Below, piece by piece: positions 1-11,470 of a stretch of 64,000 nt of DNA. Below the pieces are notes generated by a model that saw nothing but the letters and a program-made list of their open reading frames with translations, was not told the DNA's origin and made no database searches. Origin of the DNA: Parus major (Eukaryota > Chordata > Aves > Passeriformes > Paridae). The position numbers and the translations under genes are program-made. Numbering within the stretch: position 1 is the first letter of the stretch; the number at the start of each line of letters is the position of its first letter. The stretch lies in assembly GCF_001522545.3 (NCBI RefSeq), contig NC_031771.1:24802847-24866846 (forward strand), written 5' to 3'.

Positions 1-2054
1 ATTTGCAAAGTCTCTGACAAGTTATCACTTTTTCAGACAAAACCAAGCTGAGGGGTATAGTTGACTAATCCCCCTGAGGACAGGATGCCATCCAGATGTG
101 ATCATAGAGTGAGAACTTGCCACAGTCCTGTTCAGCAATCTGGAAGTTGTCAATAATTCCAGGATGTTTTGAAGTGACATTTGATTCTGAGTAAAACCAG
201 CAGGACACAGAGCTTCTGAGTCCAGAAATAATAAAGAGTAGGAGTAAATTTACACTTCTCTCTTTCTCTCCTCACTTGTAAATGTCTCTAAGGGCATTAA
301 TTACACTCTTCAGAGATTCACAAGCTCTGGGGAGTTCGATGGCAAGGCTTATTTTCCCAGCACCTCACTGCTATAGATAAAAGCCAAGCATGAAGAGAAG
401 TACAAACACAGGATACTGCAACTCAGATGCTTTAAAGTTGGTAATGTATGAGGTAACCTTCTTATCCTGCCCAACATACATAAGGTGAAAATGCTCAGAA
501 ATGGTACCATGCAGCTGTTGCTGTTTCACACACACACAGAAATTCAACATTTGCCATGGCATAATATAGTTACCATGGATATGTCCCTATTCTTAGCATA
601 CTGGGAAGGAAAAAGGAAAGGAAGAAAGATCCCAGTATCTCAGTGCACAGTAACCTTGAGCAAGTGTTGACTCTGCAGTTACAGCCACCACGCTGGCTAA
701 CAGAAGAATGAACTTTATTTTGCCCAAATTTTGCAGAAAAATTATCTATGCACTGTTTATGACTAGGATTGCTTAGCTATATGCCACACACAGATTGTCA
801 CAATCAGTAATAAGCAGGGGAGACTGAAAGTCAGTTTGAGACCTGACAGCAGTAATTCAGAATCATTCTTCAGTTTACAAAAAATTATTTAAAAGAAGAG
901 CTACAAAGGAAGACTCCTGGCATAAAGGAAATGGGGGGTTTAGGACTTCAGATGAGCATTGCTCCTAAAAAGAATGAAAAGTCCTCTTCAGCTTAACTCC
1001 AGAGGAGCACCCTGAGGAGAAAAAATATATTAAATTCAAACAAATGATGGCCCAACTGTGAATTAGCAAATACTGAAGATAACAGAAAGTTCCAAAGATC
1101 CAGCAAGGAAGTTGTGTAGCTTTTCAGTTGGACCAGCTGATAAAAGGAGGAGCTAACATTTCTTATGTCACAACCAGTCAAATTTGCAGCTGGTCTTGTA
1201 TGAAGTTGTTTTTTATTATTATAGGAATTATGTTCTGTGTTCTAGTCAAGCAAAGATGCTTTGAGGCATTGCAGTTCCCTTGAGCCAGAAAACTTGAAGC
1301 TAATTCATTGTACAGAGATTCTATTGTTAAAATACAAAACAAGCAAACAAAAAACCACCACCAAATCACAAAAAACAAAAAAACATCAACAACTTGACTA
1401 AATCAAATTTACATCAAATTCACTTGGTACAGGAGAGGTTCTAGTCACCTGAATCTCTATTTTTCAAATGAATAAGACATTAATGAAACAGAGAAGAAAA
1501 AAATGTGGGGTTTTTTTCTGCAGGGGTAGAACAAGCTGGTGGGTGGTATCAGACAAAAAAAATAAGCCAAAATCAACTAATTTAGCTGCAGATAGCTGTG
1601 ACAGCCTGGCATTTCCCAGTTTCTCACCTGCCTTTTTTTCACCAGGATTCAAACTGGAGGTGTAGAGCATATTTTGTGCCACAGTTCCTCAACCAAAACT
1701 CTACCTAGAGGACATCCAAATCCTCCAGAGAATCTTTAAAGGCTTTTGCCTTTATAAGCAAATATATGCTGTTGTATACGAGCAAATGGCAATTAGGACA
1801 TGTAACCCTGTCTCTTGCAGCATTTTCCCTGGGTGTCACTCCTCTGCATTAACCACATGTTGTACTGCTCTGCCCTGCCACGCTAAGATGCTTTGATCCA
1901 GCAAGGGCTTCTCCAAGGACCTCCTGGGTCCTATCACAGTGTCAAAACAAGGCTCAAAATGTATTTTTACTAAAGTGGAAATTTGATATCAGAAGACAAT
2001 ATTAAAACAAAGTCTCAATTTAGAAAGGAAAAACAAATCTAGAAGTCCTTGCTG
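1..2054. other. Intergenic, no gene recognised
   Basis: AT-rich unique-looking DNA. It holds a short CA run at 525-538 and an A/CA-rich low-complexity stretch at about 1322-1400. ORFs of 60-72 codons on both strands have no domain, no splice context and no family resemblance. Confidence 0.6.
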
Positions 2055-2230
2055 GAATAAGTTCACACTGGAACAGATTGCCCAGAGAGGTTGTGGAGTC
2101 TCCCTCGCTATTCAAGAACCATCTGGACACAACCCTGTGCCAGGTGCTCTAGGATGAAACTGCTTGAGCAGGGAGCTTGGACCAGATGACCCACTGTGGT
2201 CCCTTCCAGCCTGACCCATTCTGTGGTTCG
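2055..2230 (+). mobile_element. CR1 LINE 3' fragment, + orientation
   Basis: Reads as the end of CR1 ORF2 plus the short 3' UTR. 'GGAACAGATTGCCCAGAGAG' is the WNRLP(R/K)E region of the reverse-transcriptase protein. It is followed by the 'AAGAACCATCTGGACACAAC' block, the 'TTGGACCAGATGACC' block and the terminal 'CCCTTCCAGCCTGACCCATT'. It is 5'-truncated and coding-dead. Confidence 0.85.
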
Positions 2231-2929
2231 AAGTGGCACCTTTCTTCCACCTCATTGAACAAAAATAGGAAAAAAAAAGGTCCTAGAATCATTAGAATGG
2301 TTGTTGCTTTGGAAACCCAAACTGAATCAGTTTTTTTCTGGTGACTTGGCAAAGAAGGGGCAGGGGGAGAAGGTACTTGTCTTAAAATGTCTTTTTCATG
2401 CTTTCTGTTCTGTGAAAGGTACAGCCAGATTGCCACAGCAGTTCATTTATTTGGGTGTAGCAATTTTCCAAGACTGCTTTCCACTCTTGGTCAGATCAAA
2501 CAATCTCTGAAATGAAACACCAGTGTTTTGAACAATGACTCCCATAGGTAATGGAATCTGCCTTTGCAATATCATAGCTTCTAACAGCTTCAGAGCCAAA
2601 CTCCCTAGAAGCAGCTTTTGGACTACTCTAAAATAGATACAGCGTATCCATTCACATACCATCTTGTTGTAATTATTCCCAGCCCATCAGCTGAGATAAA
2701 ATGATACTGAGAGAGCTGTGGCACAGATTAATATTGGCACCTGCCCCATCTCACAGAACTCAAGAGAAGCAGAGGAAATCGCCCCTTGTCTTCCATGGTC
2801 TAGCACTGCACCAGCCTGCCTCTCCTTGACAGTTTTCAAATCTGTTATATTAAAAACAAAAGATAAGTTTTGAGGGCATCTGTGTACATGTTTCACACTT
2901 AGCAGTAGAAGCTAAACATAACTCTAAAT
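2231..2929. other. Intergenic, no gene recognised
   Basis: Ordinary unique sequence between two CR1 fragments of opposite orientation. Nothing identifiable. Confidence 0.55.
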
Positions 2930-3165
2930 AAGAATCATCAAGGTTGGAAGAGATCTTCAGGATCATCCAGACCAACCATCAACCCAGCCCCACCATGATC
3001 ACCTCTAAACCTTATTCCCAAGTGCCACATCCAGACACCTCTGAACACTCCCTTCACCTGGAGACATGGTGAGCCCACCACCTCCCTGGGCAACTTATTC
3101 CAGTGCCTAACCAACCTTTCAGCTGGTAATATGAATCCAAACAGCTGCCTCTGCACTGCTTGCAG
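2930..3165 (-). mobile_element. CR1 LINE 3' fragment, - orientation
   Basis: The + strand starts with the inverted CR1 end ('AGAATCATCAAGGTTGGAAG', then 'GATCATCCAGACCAACC'). Read on the minus strand, the copy carries the C-terminal CR1 ORF2 segment with the 'HWNKLPREVV' motif at its 5' side, followed by the 3' UTR. It is truncated at about 3165. Confidence 0.85.
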
Positions 3166-6100
3166 TAACATAAAGCAGGATTAACCAAGCCAAAACCCTG
3201 AGGCATGATAGGAGCAGGACCCACACAGAACAGGACATGCTGTCTTCCCCAGTTTTCTCTACAGGTTCATCAGGATCTCCAGGGTGCTCAGACCACTACT
3301 CATGAACATCCTGCATACTCCACAAGAATAATTTTTCCCATTAGACTCAGCCCATGTCCAGGAAAATACTTAGTAGTAAATGTGTGTTATTGTTCCCTCC
3401 TTACTCTTGCAAGACATATTACTGGGGTATCTGTACTACTTAATCACTATGAAGTGTTGCCATAAATTATTTAAAGAACAATTGTCCAAATAAATGAGCA
3501 ACATACTGCTTATTTGTGAATGCACATTTTCTTGCTAATTTGTAACAACTAGTTTCCCACAGAAGGATTCAAGGCCATTACTGTGAGTTAGTGAAGACCT
3601 ACAATATGTTTTATTTTTATGGCTTACCATATCCCTGACAAATACAATAAAATCAGATTATTTTTTTTAATGTTTCATACTTCAAAGCAAATCCTGGGCA
3701 GATATCCAACTATATAAGAAACAGCAGAATATATCAAGACACACAAACTTCAACAAAATAACTGTTTTGGACAGCAGCTTCTGCCATTATAGGGCATAAA
3801 GAATCAATGCACTGAAGCTGCGAACATCTAATCAAAGTAGGGGCTTTGGCAACTAATTAGGGGAGTGCATTAAGGGTTCTAATGGTCAGACTCACTTGGA
3901 GGTAATGAAAGATTTTGCTTGTACAAAATATGTAATATTTTATCACATTATTCAACACCATCATGTAATCCCAATATTAGACAAGCCTGTACCCACATCC
4001 TCCAGGCAATACCATCTAGAATTGCCAGCTGCTGCAGAGTTACCAAAAGCTCTGGCATATCAATAAAGATGAAATACCTCAGGGAATTGTGAGTGTTACG
4101 TTCACGAAGACTGTTCTCTCATTTTTTGTTTATTAAGCATAAGAACTTGTAAAAATAAACAGTGATGTAAACCCAGTTTTCCCATATGTCAGGAGAGTAG
4201 ATCATCATTAAATTATAGTATGCCTTTAGGCAGAAGAACATGTGACAAAATTCTCTCATGCTTTATTCCTCAAAGAATTTTGCGCTACTTCAAATGGCGT
4301 AATGTGGACCTAATTACCCACAAATCAAACAGCATACCTACATTTCTGAAACCAATACCTTGAGCAGAGGGGTCACTGCATTCTAGCTTCCATTCCCAAA
4401 TAACCCTGAAATACTAAAAAGTAGAAATAGCCCTTGCAGCACAACTAAAAAGCCTGGTTTTGCCCACCCTAGCTGCTACTCTGAAAGATGGTCTTGCCCT
4501 CATCTGCACTCCACCAAATTCTTGCTCATTTATAAGTGGAAGAGGTTCAACAAAAAAACAGTAAAAGCATCCTAAAATATTCTACAGACAGCCAAATATT
4601 TGCAAGTCCTGGGAAACAGTTGTTTTCAGAACCCCTCAGTCAGATGAGGGATTTGAATATTTTTCACATGCCAGATAAATAGTAAGAAGAAAATACGCAA
4701 ACTACTGAGATAGCAAGTAAACACAAAGTTAGCTCCAGCATCATGCAGGGACTTTAACTACCTAGAAGTCAAAAGTTAAGTAATTTAGCACTCAGTATCA
4801 TAACACACAAACTTTCTGTCTATATTCAAGTTGATAAGTCTAAAAAAACTTCATGTTTTTAATGAAAAAGAAAAATACGGTTCTTCAGGCAAATCTTAAA
4901 AAAAGTTAAAGTTCCTGGATAATTGAGTCCCATTTCAAGCAGCATCTTGGACAGATAAAGCTATGTGTTGAAAACAGGTTTAATAATCAATTCTCTGGGT
5001 TTTCCAAGGATAACTAAAGGAGTCTTTGTAATCAATTCTACCTGCTTTTAAAAGACCTGCTTCCACTTCCCTGCCCTCTGGCTCTTGTCTATTTATACTT
5101 TAAGTCTTTAGGACAGGGACTGCTGCTGACTGGAATGACAGACTCCTGAACTCAGCTGGGCCTGCAGGCATTCCTTTGATGCAGACCATAATACCTTTTA
5201 CAGAAAGGAAAAAAAGCTATGTTCCTTAGCAGCTAGACCAAGTTTGAATAAACAGCCACCTACTTCTGGCAGTAAATACACCAGAGAACAAGCACAGTCT
5301 TTGATCTATGCTCACCTAACAAAAAAGGACCGTTTTGACAGGTAATTTCTAATCAAGAGGATAACCTGGACAGTGCGTTGCAACTAACACTGGTGAACAA
5401 CATTTTATTAAATTCATATAGTGGTGAATTATCAACTGTTATTTTAGCCTGTGTGTAGTGAAGCTTTCAGCATTATTGATCATGAAATTTTAATATAATG
5501 CTTGGAAGCATTCACTGGCATTTCAAAAGCTCCATGCGATTGATTTAGAACTTAGCTGCACTCGAGAGACAAGTCCTTATTGTCTGGTATCCTCCTCCTC
5601 TGCCTTTTCAGCTCAGCTTGTTACTGCATAAAAAGTTGCTTGAAATTTAAGTTTACTCAGAATCCATAGGCCATGCTGGCCTTTATGATATTGCCCTTTA
5701 CTGAAACTCTGCATTTCTCAACAGCTTTCTATTACTCTATAGATTTATTTCACTTTTTCCTCATTTGATGCCGTTATGCTGGGCTGTCTTTTCCCCAGCT
5801 CCATACAACAGTGAAAACCCAAATGTAATCAAGTTTTCTTACACACAAATGCATTCAAATCTGAAGTTATGATACCTTGTCACCCCATTGTCCTCATAGT
5901 TTATAGTCCATTGCCATTTGTTTTCAACAGATTCACCTTTTGGATAAAACCTTGCCTTCAGAATCAATTTGGACTGTAACCCACAATATGGGTTACCTGC
6001 AGAACTTAAAGGCTATTTAAAAAAACCCAACCAACATACAAAACCAACAAGCCCACAATAAGCATACACCAAAAAATAAATTAAAAAGGGAAAAAGCCGC

Positions 6101-6984
6101 TCACTATTTCCCCTCTCCCTACCCCCAGTACATTCTCCATTTCTTAAATATTACCTGACTTTGCTGACATTTGTTTCCCAATACGGAAATTCTGCCTCAG
6201 ATATTGATTTTGCCCCATCCCCAGCAACCTGATTATTGCAATTCCTTGTAGTTTGTCTCCCTTTAGCTACTCATCAAATGGACAGAGTCAGCTCACACAG
6301 CCCTGCAGGAGACACCAAGTATCGCTTGGTGCCACATCAAAAGACATCCTGAAATCACTCCAAAATAAATACAAGCCTGATGCCACTCCTGTGAAATAAC
6401 ACCTGAATCTGAATCAGGTCCTGAGGGCCAGTTTCATCCCAACAAGTTTCAGGCACTTAAATCATATATTCTAGGAAACCTGGAGAGAGCAAGGAATCTT
6501 GGTGCATTCCCAGGTCAACCCACTGCTGCCAGACCATAGTCCTAAGAGAAGTAGAGCTTCTAAATGCCTAAGTGTGGCCATCATTTAATAACAACATAAA
6601 CTCTTTTTGATTTGGCTTCACTGAAAAAACAACCCAAAGTCAAACAGAACCCCACAAAACAGCCAACAACATTCCCCACAGTAACCCTCACTGCACCCCA
6701 AGTTAAAAGCATACCCAGTTGTACTGCTGGCGTGTTTAAAGTCCAAAGTGAGATGCCAAGAAAACTTAAGCATGAAGAAACAGTTCCCCATTGTCCTACA
6801 CATCCCAAAATTCATTAATAAATGACAGGAGGAAAAAACAGGCCCTCATTTTGCAAGGAGAGCTCCAGTCAGCCAGCTCCCACACCTTGGCTCTGCCCAG
6901 AAGAAAGCCATTTGACTCAGTCCTGCTGCCCCACACAGGGGAGGGAGTGGAAAGGTGAATCTCTGCTCCAGCCCAGTGTGATGC
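3166..6984. other. Intergenic, no gene recognised
   Basis: AT-rich sequence without recognisable repeats or exons. A small perfect hairpin (CACCAAG/CTTGGTG with a 5-base loop) lies at 6313-6331, and low-complexity A/C-rich DNA lies at about 6020-6090. Part of this stretch could be conserved non-coding DNA upstream of EPHA5, but that cannot be judged from one sequence. Confidence 0.55.
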
Positions 6985-7135
6985 TGTTGGCCGGTGTAGA
7001 GATAATTTTCTTCACAGCAGGTGGCATGGGCCTGTATTTGGGATGAAAACAGAGGGATTTTTCCTTATTTCTTGCACAAAAACCCCTGTGCAAGCACGGC
7101 TTGCACATCCTCAATGCTTTTCCTGCTTCTCACTC
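6985..7135 (+). mobile_element. Probable fragment of an avian ERV LTR
   Basis: Resembles the inner part of a common avian LTR type: an 'ATAATTTTCTTCACAGCAG' segment, 'GTGGCATGGGCCTGTATTTG', a 'GAAAACAGAGGGAT' block and then 'CTTTTCCTGCTTCTCACTCT'. It is related in layout to the longer LTR at 10820-11470. Both ends are missing and no target duplication is visible. The assignment is from memory of the family pattern and is tentative. Confidence 0.45.
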
Positions 7136-10100
7136 TGCCCCTGCACTTGGTTCTGCATGGAGTTTGCTCTGTGCCTGGCTAAACCAGGAGCAGGTAAGCC
7201 CTGACACCAGGGAAAGCAGCCTCTGTACTTCAGGGACATATCTGTACCCTGCTGTGAGATATCTGCACCCCTCACGTGTGGAAAAGCCCTGCATGATGCC
7301 CAGGCCCAGCACGTCACCCTCACCCTGGAGGACTGGGAGGAAAAGCCAAAAGGCAAGCATATTTTTTTATATTTTCCCAGTAGAGCAAAGCTGTACAGAG
7401 ACAACCATAGTGTGCAGAACACCAGATATCCTTATTTGTTGCCCCTCAATCTCCTTCAGAGACATTTTATTATTCAGCAATGAATTCTCAGCTGTGATAA
7501 TTATCAACAATGACAGGCTATTCAGGGCTTAAAACTGACTGAGAAAAGCAATACAAATAAGATCTAAGCAGAGGATGGACTATATTCAGAATTAATAGCT
7601 ATTTTCTAAGTCCTATCATTACCTTGGCTTCCTGCTGTCCATGATACCACAGATACTCTAGCACCATGGCAATGGCTGAAGCCACAGCAAAACTGTAGTC
7701 TCAGCACAGCTGTGCAGAGGGAGAGCAAGACACATATGATCAAAGGCCAAACCTCTGGCCACACAAAACAGAGCAGGGGCTGCTCTCAGCAATCCCCTTT
7801 ACCATAAGGATTTCCAGAACTGAAAGCACCAGCAGTGCAATCTCCCAGAAGGAAGATCACCTTTCATCTGGTCGCTGGCTAAAGAAACACTTCCCTACGG
7901 TATTGATAGCTCCAGCCTGGGGCTCTGTGTAATCCCTTGGAGGAAATTTAGTCATACATACACATCCTTCTCTCATCATGTCATGTTTTATAGGCCTTAA
8001 ACGTAGGCTTCGATTCAACAAGCTCATCTTTCATTCAAAGAGTTGGAAATCACTCTAGCAAATAAACTATGAAAATTGCTCTTGCTTCCAGTCAACAAGT
8101 CAGAGAATGCAATTACCTTGTACACGAGTTCGCTATTTCCCCTCACCAAAACGGGACAAAGGGTTGGGCTAAAATGTAGAATATACAAAACCCAATTCCT
8201 TTTCCCCCTACATCACCCTAGACAAGTAGCAGAACTGTTTAACACAAAGGAAAGCGATCAGAGCCCTGTGCACTTCAGTGGAGACAGGTCAATAGCAGCT
8301 GAGTTGCGTATGTACTCAATACCAATATACCAGCTGTAAGCCACTAGGCCACTCAATGAGGCAGATCTGGTCCTGAAAACACTGCAAGTGTCCCCTCCTG
8401 GGAAGACAGACCTCTGACTGCCAAGGGACATCATCAGACAGCTAGCAGTAGTTTTCAGCCTGCCCCAAATGTTGCACTTTCCCCAAAGGAGCATTAAATT
8501 AGGGAGGTACAATGCACAGCCTTGTAAAATGAGAAGACATAGAATTATAGGATGACTGGAAAGGCTGCTCGATACATAACAAGACTCCTGCTGAAGCTGC
8601 CAGCACTACCTCTGCAGTCCTAGTGCAGGCTGGAGTACCAGCCACAATGACTAGATCTGACACGGGGCCTGACCTTTAAATGTGTGTTCGGAGCAGGCGC
8701 CTGTCTCAGAGCTGCTAGGGACACTCTGCTGTCTTTCCAGCAATGAACCACTCCAGAAAAATTAATTCTGTTGTCTTTCCACTTTCACAAACCCACATGG
8801 TCATTAAGAAAGTGGAATTGAAGTGTCATTCCCAAAGATTCTCAGGTGACTAAGTTAGCATGGCAAATGATTTTTTAATATCTTTTTATGCCTTCAGGAA
8901 AAGTGTATAAGTAATGTAGTGTTTTGTTTTACAGTTCTATAAACCCATTTGTTTTTGTCTCATTTCAGAATCCCTCTTGGAGTAGCTCTCCAATTGGGCT
9001 TATTTTGTATTTGTTGAAATTTATATCCATCTATTGTCCTAGTAACAGGGTTGAAAGCCAGGAAGCATATCATATTTCTGTTTCTGAGAAGTCATTTCTT
9101 TCTGGCTAACCTGGTCTCTCTGACCCAGAAGAAACTGTATCATCATCAAATTAATTTTCCTCAAAAAAAGAAAAATAAGCTTAAAATGAAATAAGCCACA
9201 GGGAGCTGTGCGGAATAGGAATAACAGCAGACCGATATGTTCATTTTATGTAACTACTTCTGCTCTTTTATGAGCCAAGTAAATTATTCTATTCTTCCAG
9301 TTCTTGTGGCTTGTTAAACATTAGAGGTGTTATTATAGCTGCAGCTAGAAGAATCTTATTTCAGTACTATTTAAATATGTTTAGGGTTTTTTTTAAAGAA
9401 ATGCATCTGTGCTTAGATAGAATTACTATTAAGAATAAAACAAAACCAGCCAAATATAAACTGCAAAAAAGAATTACAGTCAAATGAATTGCAGGAGGTA
9501 AATGGGTTTCATAGAAAGTAATACAAGTGCTATCATTCAGACCAGAGACTACATTAGAGGAATTAGAGACAGATTATTGCTCATTAGGATTTTATACTGA
9601 GACTCTTATGAACATTTAAGCAGGCCTGTTCTCCACATTTAAACATCCTCCTTAGACCAGTTCAGAAAGTAAATACTAGGACATAATTATCTAGCATTCC
9701 TTATTTTCAAGCTTATGTTACAGGTGACTTGCAACTTACTGTATTTAATGAATACAAAAAAATTGATATCTATGTTATCACCTATTTAGGATGCTGAATT
9801 TGCCACAACTGGACATGACATGCTTTTCTTACCCCTGTGGCAGTGTCATACACTTATTCAGTCAATCCCAGCCAACAACTTAGTCTCAAACAGCAGTGCA
9901 CTCATTCCCTTACCAGTGGGGTGGGGGAAAGAATCAGAATGTTAAAAGTGAGAAAACTCATGAGTTGAGATAAAGACACTTAAATAGGTAAAGCAAAAGT
10001 TGTGAACACAAGCAAAACAAGCACCAGGAGTTCATCCACCATTTCCCACGGGCAGGCTCAGCCATCCCCAGGAAAGCAGAGCTCCTCCACGTGTTGAGTT

Positions 10101-10819
10101 TACTTGGGAAAACAAATGCCATCATTCTCAAGGTACGCTGTTTCTTCTTCTTTCCCCAGCTTTATGTGCTGAGCATGATGCCATATGGTATGGTATGGTA
10201 TGATATATCCCTTGGGTCAGCTAGGATCAGCTGTCCCAGCAGTGTCCCCTCCCAGCTTCTTGTCACCCCCAGCCTCCTCGCTGGTGAGGGGTGGTGAGAG
10301 GCAGAAAAAGCCTTTCAATAGTAGTCAGCACTAACTGAAAATATCCCTGTGCTATCAACTCTGTTTCCAGCACAAATCCCAAACACGGCCACATACAAGC
10401 TATTGTGAAAGAAAATTGACTCCAGTTAACAGTTTATAGTGCCCAACAGGTCACTTCAAAGGGAAGCACTGTTGGGCACATCAATCCAGAGACTAGACAG
10501 CTGATTTGGCTGTTATTGGGACTTGCAAGCATCTCTAATAGACAAGTGAGACCTTCACTAGCAGAAGAGATACTACCCAAGGAACAATAACTCACACAGA
10601 GGCAAACCTCTGAGTATTGCCACAAATTGGCACCAGTGGATGCCTCTCTGGCACAGACACAGGAATAATCCATTAGGGTGTTGACACTCTCCATGCCAGG
10701 GTTTTCCCACATAATTAATTACCTTTAGCTAGAAAAAATATGTTGGGCTCATTCTCTGTTCACTTCAAACTTTGTGCTGCAATGTACCAAATTAGACGCC
10801 AGCTACTGATGTTCCCTGC
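7136..10819. other. Intergenic, no gene recognised
   Basis: The first ~230 bases are GC-richer than their surroundings and may be more repeat-derived DNA. The rest is AT-rich. A short TATGG pentamer repeat sits at 10184-10203. ORFs up to 143 codons (7101-7532) lack any domain and start in repeat-like sequence. Confidence 0.5.
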
Positions 10820-11214
10820 TGTCATGGTTTGAGCTGGGATAGATAGAATTTTCTCCCTAGTAGCCAGCATAATGCTGTGTTTTGAGATTCAGGGTGAGAA
10901 TAATGTTGATAACACATTGATGTTTTGGCTGCTGCTCAGTGTTGGTTCCCATAAGTTACTTACTCAGTTTCCCATGTTTTGCTGGTAAGGAATTGTTCAT
11001 GAAGCTGGGAATGAGAGCATGACCCAAACTGGCCAAAAGTATATTGCACACCACAGAACATCAACTCAGTCTGTAAAATTGAGTGAATTGGTTGGGATGT
11101 GCCAATCCATGCCTGGGGACTGACTAGGCATTGGTCAGTGAGTGGTGAGCAGCTCTATTGAGCATCACTTGTTTTTTCCCAGATTTTATCTCTGTCTCTT
11201 TTGCATTACAATTC

Positions 11215-11258
11215 AGAGAATCATAAAATAGTTTGAGCTGGAGGGGACCTTTTAAAGC
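11215..11258 (-). mobile_element. Short CR1 3' end inside the LTR
   Basis: 'AGAGAATCATAAAATAGTTT' then 'GAGCTGGAGGGGACCTTTTA' is the inverted CR1 3' terminus, only ~44 bp long. It directly precedes the trinucleotide repeat. Confidence 0.6.
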
Positions 11259-11272
11259 CGTTATTACCACCA

Positions 11273-11321
11273 TTATCATTATCATCATCATCATCATCAT
11301 CATCATCACCACTATTATTAT
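11273..11321 (+). repeat. ATC/ATT trinucleotide microsatellite
   Basis: Nine perfect ATC units (11281-11307) flanked by degenerate CAT/ATT units. The isoleucine or methionine runs seen in its six frames are artefacts. Confidence 0.9.
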
Positions 11322-11470
11322 ATTTTTATTTCCTTCAATCAATAAACAGTTCTTATCTCAACCCACAAAGTTTACTTTTTTTGTTTCTGATTCTTCTCCC
11401 CTGAGGGGGGTGGAGGAGAGGATGAGTGTCTGCATGGTACTTTGTTCCTGGCAGGGGTTAAAGCACGACA

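Larger units (their letters stand above)
10820..11470 (+). mobile_element. Solo LTR of an avian endogenous retrovirus, + orientation, with nested CR1 end
   Basis: Begins TGTCATGG and ends …CACGACA. The 5' part carries the 'GAGCTGGGATAGATAGAATT' and 'GAGAATAATGTTGATAACAC' blocks, the middle 'GACCCAAACTGGCCAAAAGT', and the 3' part 'TTCTTATCTCAACCCACAAA' after an AATAAA at 11341-11346. Together these are the characteristic order of a widespread avian LTR. A CR1 end (11215-11258) and an ATC repeat lie between the middle and the 3' part. There is no viral gene and no second LTR, so this is a solo LTR. I see no matching target duplication at its flanks. Family name and retroviral class are not assigned. 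Confidence 0.72.

Noticed and set aside
7101..7532. 143-codon + ORF
   Set aside because: Begins in probable LTR sequence, no domain or codon pattern, and overlapping minus-strand frames are open as well.
8538..8570. CR1-like 'ATAGAATTATAGGATGACTG' word
   Set aside because: Too short and diverged, with no continuing CR1 sequence on either side.
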